A stretch of DNA of 64,000 bases from contig NC_004719.1 of NCBI RefSeq assembly GCF_000009765.2, forward strand, positions 30,288-94,287. Reading direction: 5' to 3'. Both the position numbers and the translations under genes were made by a program. The notes below the pieces were generated by a model. The model was not told the DNA's origin, made no database searches, and saw only the letters and a list, made by a program, of their open reading frames with translations. The stretch comes from Streptomyces avermitilis MA-4680 = NBRC 14893 (lineage in GTDB: Bacteria; Actinomycetota; Actinomycetes; Streptomycetales; Streptomycetaceae). Shown piece by piece: positions 57,089 through 64,000 of this stretch (position 1 is the stretch's first letter; every line of letters starts with the position of its first letter).

Positions 57089-59197
57089 ATGCCTACGGGG
57101 GAACACGACACAGAAGGCCCTTCCCGCAGCGGAGTTGGGGTAGGGGTGGCGAGCGTCGCCGTGCCATCGCAAGCGGGGCCGCACGAGGCAGAGTTCCAGC
57201 TGTCGGTCGGCGAGGGCAAGATCCTTCAGTTCAAGAAGAAGCCCCAGATCGCTGCCGTCGCAGAGCTGGTGTGGAACGCTCTGGACGCGAACGCGACGCT
57301 GGTCGACGTCGAACTGCGTCGTGACTGGGACGCCATTACCCAGATCGTGGTGACCGACAACGGTCACGGCATGACGACGGATCGGGCCCGCGCCGCGTTC
57401 GCGGGATATGGCGAAACCTGGAAGACCGGCAAGACGCACACCGAAGGCAACACGCGCATCCTGCACGGCCGTAACGGCGAGGGGCGCCTGTACGCCTTCG
57501 CCCTGGGCGACCGGCTCACGTGGGAGTCGGTCGCTGAGGTCGAAGGCGAGCTTGTCGGGGTCCGGATCAATGGCGACGCCGACCACGCCACCATCTGGCG
57601 GGTCGTAGAGACGGAGCCCGCCCGCGATAAGACCGGCACCACGGTCCGGATCGATGTACCCCAGGGGAAGCCACTGCGAGGCCTGGAGCGCCAGGATGCT
57701 GCTGCGAACCTCACCGCGAAGCTGGCGTTCTACCTCAGGGCCTACCCCGACGTTTCCGTGACGTTCGACGGCAAGCGGCTGGACCCCAGCGACATCATCG
57801 TCGGCGAACCCATCGACCTGCGGCTGGACCTGCCAGAGGAGTACACCCAGGAGGACCCGGCCCCCGTCGTGACCTTCGTGGAGTGGAACCAGCGGATGAG
57901 CGACCGCAGGATGCTCATCTGCAACGCCGACGGTATTGCTCTGTATGAACAGGGCCGGGAGTGGACCGACAGCATCGTCAGCTTCACGCCCTACCTGCGG
58001 TCCAGCCTGTTCAACGACATCTCCGTTGACGACCTGCACGGCCTGCCCATGTCCCACGGCGGTCTCTTGGACGTGGCCGCCAAGGCCGTCCAGAAACACC
58101 TGGCCCTCCGGGGCGCCCAGATTTCCGCAGCGGTGGTACGGCAGCTGAAGGACGAAGGCATCTATCCCTACTCGGGGCCGTCCGCCAGCGGTACACAGGC
58201 GATCGAGCGCCAGACCTTCGACGTCGTGGTGACCGTCGCCCGCGACGCCCTCCCGGTCAAGGGCGCAGCCCGCCAGCTTTCCGTGAGTCTCATCCAGACT
58301 GCGCTGGAAAGCAGTCCGGGCGACCTCCACACCATCCTGGCAAAGGTCCTCGCGCTCAGCGACGAAGACCGCCGGCATTTGAAGAATCTCTTGGACAGCA
58401 CTGACCTGACCCATGTCATCGAGGCCGCTACCACTGTCACCAACCGCCTGAACTTCATCGGCGCGTTGCGGAAGATCCTCGCCGACCCTCAGCTCCGCAA
58501 AGACTTGCGTGAAGTCGACCAGCTTCACCCCATGATTGCCAAGAACCTTTGGCTGTTCGGTGAGGACTGGAACATGGCCATGAACGAAGTCGGGCTCACC
58601 AACGTGCTCCAAGCCCACTTGGAAGACCAGCTTGGTGAGGACGTCGTCCTGGAGAACCAGCTCGAGCCCGTCACGCAGCCGGACGGACGCAGCGGCCGGG
58701 TGGACGTCCTGCTGTTCCGCAGCCGACGCGACGACAGCTCCACTGAACGGCTCATCATCGAGCTCAAGCGCCCCACCGTCCGAGTCGGAAAGAAGGAACT
58801 CGACCAGATCAAGGGCTATGCCCGGGCCATCGTCGACGACCCGCAGTACAGCGGCGTCGACTGCAAATGGCGCTTCTACCTGATCACCTACGATTACTCG
58901 GACAAGATCCTTCGCGACATTCGGCAGAAGGACAAACCGGAGGGCCTCGCCGACGACCACCACGACTATGAAGTCTGGGTCAAGAGTTGGGGCGAGATCC
59001 TGGATACGGCGGAGAAGAAACTGCTGTTCTTCCAGCGTCAGCTGAACTACGAGGCCACCGACGACCGCGTCACGCAGCACCTACGCGAGAGCTACTCCCG
59101 CTTCATCCCGGAGGCCCTCGCCGAGGACGGCCAGAACGGCGCGGCAGCGTCCAACAGCAGCACGGGCAGTGAAACACCGAGCACGTTGCACCCTTGA
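57089..59197 (+). CDS. GHKL ATPase fused to a PD-(D/E)XK-like nuclease
   Basis: A 702-residue protein from the ATG at 57089 (a GTG at 57065 is possible). AVAELVWNALDANATLVDVE (about 56-75) is the N box, VTDNGHGM (about 89) G1, HGRNGEGRLYAFA the lid with the conserved G, and TGTTVRID the last box, as in Hsp90/MutL/MORC ATPases. The C-terminal third carries RVDVLLFRSRR, then LIIELKRPT and ELDQIKGYARAI, the D...E-x-K pattern of restriction-type nucleases. Such fusions are associated with conflict and phage-defence islands. No methylase or helper gene overlaps it. Nuclease activity is inferred. Confidence 0.75.
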   Translation: MPTGEHDTEGPSRSGVGVGVASVAVPSQAGPHEAEFQLSVGEGKILQFKKKPQIAAVAELVWNALDANATLVDVELRRDWDAITQIVVTDNGHGMTTDRARAAFAGYGETWKTGKTHTEGNTRILHGRNGEGRLYAFALGDRLTWESVAEVEGELVGVRINGDADHATIWRVVETEPARDKTGTTVRIDVPQGKPLRGLERQDAAANLTAKLAFYLRAYPDVSVTFDGKRLDPSDIIVGEPIDLRLDLPEEYTQEDPAPVVTFVEWNQRMSDRRMLICNADGIALYEQGREWTDSIVSFTPYLRSSLFNDISVDDLHGLPMSHGGLLDVAAKAVQKHLALRGAQISAAVVRQLKDEGIYPYSGPSASGTQAIERQTFDVVVTVARDALPVKGAARQLSVSLIQTALESSPGDLHTILAKVLALSDEDRRHLKNLLDSTDLTHVIEAATTVTNRLNFIGALRKILADPQLRKDLREVDQLHPMIAKNLWLFGEDWNMAMNEVGLTNVLQAHLEDQLGEDVVLENQLEPVTQPDGRSGRVDVLLFRSRRDDSSTERLIIELKRPTVRVGKKELDQIKGYARAIVDDPQYSGVDCKWRFYLITYDYSDKILRDIRQKDKPEGLADDHHDYEVWVKSWGEILDTAEKKLLFFQRQLNYEATDDRVTQHLRESYSRFIPEALAEDGQNGAAASNSSTGSETPSTLHP

Positions 59198-59543
59198 CCT
59201 GGGCGGGAGCCCTTACGTCCGGGACTGCGGAGGACGCGTAGCACCAAAGCTTTTGCAGCGGGGCGACCCTAGGTGAGCGGTGCCAGCACGAGACTCCGGG
59301 AGTCAGCGATGACGCCCCGGGGTCCCTCTGTGTTCTGGCGTGTCCGCCCGGTTCAAGCGTCGTCACAGTGAGGGGGTTCCCATGCTCGAGTGGTCCGGGG
59401 CACTATGTGAGCTAGATGGCGTATGCCGGAATCCGCGACGGCAAGGCGTGATCTTCGAAAGGCCCCGCCCAGCAGGGGGGAACCAGCGAGGCTGCGGGGA
59501 GCAGCCCGGGGTAGCGGCTGATACCAGTAGGACGGCTACCCCC
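59198..59543 (+). other. Intergenic region
   Basis: 346 bp with no biased frame in either direction; the in-frame extension upstream of the next gene lacks codon bias. Nothing clear beyond presumed promoter sequence. Confidence 0.4.
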
Positions 59544-60227
59544 ATGTCTCGGTATAGCGAGTACGTAGGAGCTGATCAGATCCTTGATCTGGGCTTCGTG
59601 GTTTCGGCAGATGCGGCCGGAGCTTCGGCAAAGGCAGACGAGCTGCACTTCAAGAGGATCCACATGGAGAGCGAGCTGAGCCTTGCTCAGGTCCTCACCG
59701 ACATGCACTGCGCTGTCGACTTCCTGAAGCCGCAGACTGATGTGCAGAAGGCTCGATTCCACCTCGATCGCACGGCTGGAATCATCAAGGGCATGGAGGC
59801 GAAACTCAACCTCCTCCGGCCTCCATACTTCACCCAAGAGAGATTTGAAGAATTCCGCGACTTGCTTGCCCCTGCCTCTGGAGCACAGTCCGCAAGCTTC
59901 GCACGCGTCCGGCACTTCCTTGGGCTGGAGGGCACCGAGAGCCCCATCTACAAGCAGTTCATAAATGCCGTAGCGGGCCACGGGACCAGCATCCCCGTAG
60001 TCCTTCGGTCGCCCGCAAGCCCGCTCTACGAAGTCGCTCACGCGCTGCTGGGGGTGGCTACGGCATACGAAAGCTGGGCATGGAGCCACTATCAGAATAT
60101 GCGCCTGGTCGTAGGCGAAAAGAAGGAGGGAACGGCCGGAACGCTGGGGGCGGATTTCCTCAAGGGCCGAATGGTGGCGCCATTCCCAGAACTCTGGAGC
60201 GCTATAGGGGTTAAGAAGGGCGTCTGA
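59544..60227 (+). CDS. Tryptophan-2,3-dioxygenase-like protein
   Basis: A 227-residue protein. ERFEEFRDLLAPASGAQSAS then ARVRHFLGLEG matches the FxxFRxxLxPASGxQS signature; AWSHYQNMRLVVGEKKEGTA with GTLGADFLKG matches the C-terminal heme-ligand helix and glycine-rich lid. The usual N-terminal HQxxELWxK substrate motif is replaced by HMESELSLAQVLTDMH, and the protein is shorter than metabolic TDOs (270-400). No kynurenine-pathway gene is nearby. Heme binding and a different substrate are plausible. Confidence 0.65.
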   Translation: MSRYSEYVGADQILDLGFVVSADAAGASAKADELHFKRIHMESELSLAQVLTDMHCAVDFLKPQTDVQKARFHLDRTAGIIKGMEAKLNLLRPPYFTQERFEEFRDLLAPASGAQSASFARVRHFLGLEGTESPIYKQFINAVAGHGTSIPVVLRSPASPLYEVAHALLGVATAYESWAWSHYQNMRLVVGEKKEGTAGTLGADFLKGRMVAPFPELWSAIGVKKGV

Positions 60228-60303
60228 CGTCACCGACTGTGAGCGGATGATCCTGGCGCCCAGATCGCCTCCGGCCGGTTCAATGATCGGCCGGAGGGCG
60301 ATG

Positions 60304-62961
60304 TCACGCCCATTCGATGCCCAGTTTTCGTAGTGCGTCGAGCTGTTCCTGGGTGAGTTTGTCGCGCCTCGATTTGGTGTTCGATGTCCATACGCCCAGC
60401 TTCACGGCCACCGGCTCTGTCTCGCCGTCGACCGTGATCCCTTCAGCGTGGCCGCGCGGTACAGGCCGGTGGGCGCCTTCCCGCTCCACCCACTGTGCGA
60501 GGGCCACCAGGCCCCGCTGGAACGCTTGCTGCGCCTTGCTCGGGCTCTTCGTCGCACGCGTGGCTGACGGGGCGGGAGACGGCGCCTGGATGGGCTTCAC
60601 GCCCAGCTGGGACAGCCGCTCCTGCTGTTCGGTGGACAGCTGCGCCCAGGCGCCCGGTTGGGATTGCCGCTCCAGCCACCGGCCGATGTCGTCGCCGTCC
60701 ATCAGTACGCCGGGGGCGATCTCGGGCAGGTGGCCGTCGGCTTCGACCAGGTCGGCGAGGACGCGGTAGTGGCGTTGCCAGTCGAGCGGCCAGGGGCAGT
60801 TCCAGTCCGGGTCGATCGCCGTCAGTTGCTGCGCGCGTTCCGCTGCTCGCTCCGGGTCCTTCCCGAGGCCGCCCTTGCGGCGGAGGTTGGCCGTGTGCTG
60901 CCCGATGGGCACCATCTCGTCGTCCTCGCCCCACACGGCGTCTTGCCGGGGCGCGAGGTGCCCGGTGGCCTGCCGGTAGGAGCGCAGCGCGGCGAGCTTG
61001 TTTTCCCAGGCTTCCTCGCCGGGCTCCCACACCATCCCGGCCTCGGGCGCGTCCAGCAGGGTCTTGCGCCGCTCCTCTAGTTCCCCGGCCCGCAGCGCCT
61101 TCCGCTGCTGGTGGACCCATCGCCCAAGCGGAAACGCCTTCGTCACCCCCACTTCGACCTCAACGTCGTAGGGCACGGCGCAGAGCCCGGTGATCTCGTT
61201 CTCCGCCCGCCAGCGCAGCAGGGCCTGGTAGCCCTCCAGCCACACCAGGGACTCCGGCCGGTAGACCCGGGTGCGGAGGAAGGCCGCGATGGTCGACGCG
61301 TCCCTGGGAGAGGAGAAGTGGAGCAGGGCCGACTCGGCAGCGGCGTCGGTGTCGTCCTGCTCCTGGTCCTCGCCGTCGCCGTCGGCCCCGACGATCCGCC
61401 CTTCTTCATCGTGCCGGATGTGCACCTTGCGCTGTCCGCTGGTGAGTGCGCGGGAGGCGAGCTGCTCGACGAGTCGTTCATCGTGCGAGCGCAGGCCCTG
61501 AAGGACGGCTACAAGGGGGCGGAACGAGGCGGAGGCGACCATGTCGGTCGGGTCCTCGCCGGGCTCCAGGAAGACGGGCACGATGATCCGCGCGATCTTC
61601 GTGGTGCCGTCGCGGTTGAGTCGCAGGGCCCGGCCGATGTTCTGCACGATCTCGACCTGGGAGCCGCGGGTGTCGGCGAAGCACACGGCCTCGACTCCCC
61701 GCTCGCCGGTGATGTCCACGCCTTCCCCGAGCACGCGACAGCTCGCGAGGAACGCGCGGTGTACCCGGCGGCCGGCCGCGTCGATGCCGTTGGCGAACTG
61801 CCGCAGCACCTCGCGCCGCTCGGCTACGAGGTGGTCGCCGCACAGCCACGCCGCCCAGACGCGGTTCGGCGGGACGTGCCGTCCGGTCTCCAGCTCGTAG
61901 AACTCCGCGTCGATCGACGACGCGGGGAGCCGGCCCGCGGCCGCCAGGTCCTCGTCGGAGGCGTCGTTCACGTACAGCTCCGCGGCCGTCTTCGGCAACT
62001 GCTCCGCGAAGGCCGCCGCTTCCTCCACCTTCTGGTGGAACGTCATCACCGTGCGCAGGTTGTACGCCGCCGCGTGCTCCAGGAGCGCCGTCTGCAACAA
62101 AGCGAGGCGTCGGCCCCGCTGCGCCTCCTCCGACTCCCCGAGGACCGGTGAGGGGTCGCGGATCTCCAGCACGTCAATCTCGAAACCCGCCAGGATGCCC
62201 CGCTCGATGCTCTCGCTCAGCCCGAGCTCGGCAAGCCACGGGCCGTAGGTTTCCGATTCCTGGCCCATCGACGCGATCTCCAGCTCCTGGCCGTCCGCGC
62301 CCTTCTGCGGCCGGGGCGAAGCCAGGATGCGCGGGGTCGCAGTCAGGTACAGCCGGAAGTCGGCCGGGATGCGGGCGTTGTCATGGATCGCCGCCCACGG
62401 CCTACCAAGATCACCAGTGGTTCCGTGGGCCTCATCCACGATCGCGAGGTCGAAGCCTGCCATCTGCTGCCCGTAGAGCCGCTCTCCGCCCGCCAGAGCA
62501 GCCTCCAGCGGCCCGCGAACCTTCCGCTGACCCATCGGGTCGTCGAAGTCCTCGCGGTCCACCAGGGAGGCGTACGTGGCGAACACGACCACGGTCCCCG
62601 CCCCTGCCCACAGGGCGAGTTGGATCGGATTGGTGGTGGTGCGCACTCCCAACTCGTTCAGCACCGGGTCGTTCTCCAGCGAGCACACCGCCACCATGGG
62701 CGAGCGATGACCCACCAGGCGCCACGCCTGGGCGGTCTGTACGAGCAGGTCCAAGGTCGGGACCGTGACGAGGATCCGGCCGCCTGAGAAGCACTCCAGC
62801 GCGCACGCAGCGGCCGTGAAAGTCTTCCCCGATCCGGTCGCGGACACGATCGTGCCCCGCGCCCCCTGAGGGGGCACAGATGACCTTGCAGGGAATCCCA
62901 CCCACTTACGGAAACTTGCCTTCTGATCCACCTGATGTTCTCGAAGCTGAATACCCGGCAT
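60304..62961 (-). CDS. Subtelomeric superfamily 2 helicase with helicase-associated repeats
   Basis: An 885-residue helicase. SATGSGKT at 40-47 (motif I), AIVDEAHGTTG (DEAH, motif II), LTATPRIL (III), RVLGEGVDITG (V) and EIVQNIGRALRLNRDG (VI with the arginine finger) are all present. The C-terminal 300 residues contain three helicase-associated repeats (WENKLAALRSYRQATGHLA; WQRHYRVLADLVEADGHLPE; QRGLVALAQWVEREGAHRP). Helicase genes of this build sit next to telomeres on Streptomyces linear replicons (ttrA group), where they are linked to conjugal transfer and end maintenance. The ATG has AGGA upstream. Confidence 0.9.
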   Translation of the reverse strand: MPGIQLREHQVDQKASFRKWVGFPARSSVPPQGARGTIVSATGSGKTFTAAACALECFSGGRILVTVPTLDLLVQTAQAWRLVGHRSPMVAVCSLENDPVLNELGVRTTTNPIQLALWAGAGTVVVFATYASLVDREDFDDPMGQRKVRGPLEAALAGGERLYGQQMAGFDLAIVDEAHGTTGDLGRPWAAIHDNARIPADFRLYLTATPRILASPRPQKGADGQELEIASMGQESETYGPWLAELGLSESIERGILAGFEIDVLEIRDPSPVLGESEEAQRGRRLALLQTALLEHAAAYNLRTVMTFHQKVEEAAAFAEQLPKTAAELYVNDASDEDLAAAGRLPASSIDAEFYELETGRHVPPNRVWAAWLCGDHLVAERREVLRQFANGIDAAGRRVHRAFLASCRVLGEGVDITGERGVEAVCFADTRGSQVEIVQNIGRALRLNRDGTTKIARIIVPVFLEPGEDPTDMVASASFRPLVAVLQGLRSHDERLVEQLASRALTSGQRKVHIRHDEEGRIVGADGDGEDQEQDDTDAAAESALLHFSSPRDASTIAAFLRTRVYRPESLVWLEGYQALLRWRAENEITGLCAVPYDVEVEVGVTKAFPLGRWVHQQRKALRAGELEERRKTLLDAPEAGMVWEPGEEAWENKLAALRSYRQATGHLAPRQDAVWGEDDEMVPIGQHTANLRRKGGLGKDPERAAERAQQLTAIDPDWNCPWPLDWQRHYRVLADLVEADGHLPEIAPGVLMDGDDIGRWLERQSQPGAWAQLSTEQQERLSQLGVKPIQAPSPAPSATRATKSPSKAQQAFQRGLVALAQWVEREGAHRPVPRGHAEGITVDGETEPVAVKLGVWTSNTKSRRDKLTQEQLDALRKLGIEWA

Positions 62962-63004
62962 TTCCTGATCCTCCCCTAGCTCGCTTTCTGACCGTTTCGG
63001 AAAA

Positions 63005-63382
63005 TCACCGGGACGGCATGAAGGGCGGGACAGACACCGTACCGTCCTCGCTCACCACAACCCGTTCGGCGAGCTGCGCCAGGATTTGAGCGGGCTGCAG
63101 CCCGCTCAGGTCGGCCACCGCCCGGATCCGCCGACCGGGTCCGGCGGACAACCACAACTCCGCCTGCAACTCGTCCGGCCCCTCCCGCCGCCGCGCCTCG
63201 AAGGCCGCCCCTGCCGCAAGAGCACCCGCACGCCGATCTTCGCGATCCCGGGCCCACTCCGAACCCTGAGCGTCCCGCTCCGGCTCGTACACGCCCCAAC
63301 CGGCCTCAGTCATCGAGTCTCTGACGCGCCGCCACTCAGCGTGCTTGGCCGCCCAAGTGTCAGCCAGCCGCTCCGGGTCCAT
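63005..63382 (-). CDS. Hypothetical protein, probably the 3' part of a frameshifted gene
   Basis: A 125-residue protein from an ATG at 63382: LADTWAAKHAEWRRVRDSMT, a middle rich in Glu/Arg/Ala, then GRRIRAVADLSGLQPAQILA. Coding bias continues upstream in frame (ECETAEHLRRGGSFSEFG), beyond the start, and joins by one base shift to the next frame. It precedes the helicase on the same strand by 43 bp. Confidence 0.5.
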   Translation of the reverse strand: MDPERLADTWAAKHAEWRRVRDSMTEAGWGVYEPERDAQGSEWARDREDRRAGALAAGAAFEARRREGPDELQAELWLSAGPGRRIRAVADLSGLQPAQILAQLAERVVVSEDGTVSVPPFMPSR

Positions 63383-63564
63383 CCCGAACTCGGAGAAGGA
63401 ACCGCCCCGCCGCAAGTGCTCAGCTGTCTCACACTCGCGGACAGGGCCTCCGCTACCTTCTCCGCAACGGCAGCGATAGCCAGACCATTTGCTTGGCGGC
63501 GGACCTGATCACGTGCCACATCCTGAGCACTCCACATACGATTTCCCTTTTCCTGACGGCTCAT
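63310..63564 (-). pseudogene. 5' part of the frameshifted subtelomeric gene
   Basis: From the ATG at 63564: MSRQEKGNRMWSAQDVARDQ, GLAIAAVAEKVAEALSA, then codon bias is lost near 63440. Adding one C (GCGAG to GCCGAG) would carry this frame into the downstream one, giving a protein of about 185 residues. It could be a real mutation or a sequencing error. Confidence 0.5.
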
Positions 63565-63621
63565 CTTGCGCCCCGCCCGGGTGGTTGGGGGGTGTCCCGT
63601 GTTTCCTCCAACGGTACATGC

Positions 63622-63638
63622 TGCATCAACCTGATGCA
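63622..63638. promoter_or_regulatory. Palindrome in the subtelomeric promoter
   Basis: TGCATCA-ACC-TGATGCA, flanked by GGTACATGC and GCGGTACAC, about 60 bp upstream of the minus-strand gene start at 63564. A likely operator. Confidence 0.55.
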
Positions 63639-63846
63639 CGCGGTACACTGGAACCCACACGAACGAGCGACCCCCACCCCTCGTAGCCAGCCCGGCCCGC
63701 GCCAGCGGGCCCCAACGGTTCTGGAGGCGCAGCCGGAAGGACCGTCAGGCGGGGGAGCGCAGCGGACCCGCCCAGAGTCCGCAGGACTCCCCAACTCCCC
63801 AACTGGAGGCCTAACTAGCCGCACGTGACACCCCCTCAGCGGGCGA

Positions 63847-64000
63847 GCGCGCACCGCGCGCTGCGCCGGTCGCGCAGCGGCCGGCCCCACCGGATCCCGG
63901 AGCGCAGCGCAGGGATCCGCCCACGCGATGCGTGGGCAGCGGGAGCGCAGCGACCGCCCCCCTTGCACATCGCGCAGCGATGTGGTACCCGCTCCGCGGG
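63847..64000. other. Right telomere of the linear replicon
   Basis: Nested palindromes in order from the end: CCCGC-TCC-GCGGG (63988-64000), CACATCGC-GCA-GCGATGTG (63966-63984), CCCACGC-GAT-GCGTGGG (63920-63936), CGGATCCC..GGGATCCG (63891-63919), GCCGGTCGC-GCA-GCGGCCGGC (63865-63885) and GCGCGC-ACC-GCGCGC (63847-63861). Triloop hairpins and the terminal CCCGCGGAGCGGG (read from the end) are the hallmark of Streptomyces archetypal telomeres, where single-strand overhangs fold and terminal protein primes end patching. Between 63565 and 63846 I see only the operator-like palindrome and GC-rich sequence. Confidence 0.95.

Noticed and set aside
57059..59080. Minus-strand frame of 673 codons
   Set aside because: Antisense to the GHKL-nuclease gene, which has complete ATPase motifs.
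61111..62151. Plus-strand frame of 346 codons
   Set aside because: Antisense to the helicase.
1..64000. tRNA, rRNA or riboswitch genes
   Set aside because: I saw no cloverleaf-like or conserved rRNA sequence and no known riboswitch core; a covariance search would be decisive.

Overview
The window looks like the last 64 kb of a linear Streptomyces replicon, most likely a conjugative linear plasmid. GC content and third-position GC are very high, GTG starts and overlapping stop/start codons are common, and the gene families (WhiB, Lsr2-like, DUF2637, DUF5999, replication-relaxation, FtsK/TraB-type transfer ATPase) are typical of Streptomyces plasmids. The right edge is a physical end: positions 63847-64000 are packed with nested palindromes with GCA/GAT/TCC triloops, ending in CCCGCTCCGCGGG, which is the archetypal Streptomyces telomere. 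The left edge cuts a gene, so the window continues to the left.

Layout. 1-3.7 kb: CoiA-like protein (cut), a Ser/Thr kinase fused to DnaJ-type zinc and C-terminal segments. 3.68-6.80 kb: a module bounded by imperfect inverted repeats, holding a small membrane protein and a HTH/P-loop protein with eleven 32-residue repeats. 6.8-10.1 kb: a candidate replication locus, with a DciA-like (DUF721) protein, a large HTH/zinc protein and a repeat-rich 1.1 kb non-coding region upstream. 10.2-10.5 kb: a 292-bp near-perfect palindrome made from the 3' end of a RibD/DHFR-type gene. 11-13.6 kb: XRE and GntR regulators, the latter with three operator-like sites.

13.8-36.3 kb is one long plus-strand conjugation block: HATPase, WhiB, DUF5999, coiled-coil DUF2637 membrane protein, several unknown proteins, the TraB/FtsK-type ATPase, small membrane (Spd-like) proteins, RRQRL zinc protein, polynucleotide-kinase-like ATPase, ASCH, Lsr2-like and RapZ-C proteins. 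Genes are either overlapped or separated by strong GC-rich hairpins. The block is interrupted by a GNAT gene and an IS110-family element. A U-tract terminator closes it at 36.4 kb.

36.5-38.9 kb: parAB with two copies of a 17-bp parS-like palindrome. 39.1-42.6 kb: three adjacent diverged paralogues of a family I do not recognise. 43-45.4 kb: truncated MobF/TrwC-like relaxase with palindromes before it and 27-bp repeats after it (oriT candidates). 45.5-47.1 kb: MarR regulator and divergent tautomerase flanked by short repeats, then GGTGCGC arrays. 47-56.9 kb: HEPN-like proteins, two replication-relaxation proteins, lipoprotein, an HTH/sigma-region-4 hybrid operon, and an ATP-dependent DNA ligase plus an N-terminal fragment of a second copy.

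57-64 kb is subtelomeric: a GHKL ATPase fused to a PD-(D/E)XK-like nuclease (defence candidate), a tryptophan-2,3-dioxygenase-like protein, a helicase with repeated helicase-associated domains of the kind found near Streptomyces telomeres, a frameshifted small gene, and the telomere. No tRNA, rRNA, CRISPR array, or recognisable tap/tpg terminal-protein genes were seen.
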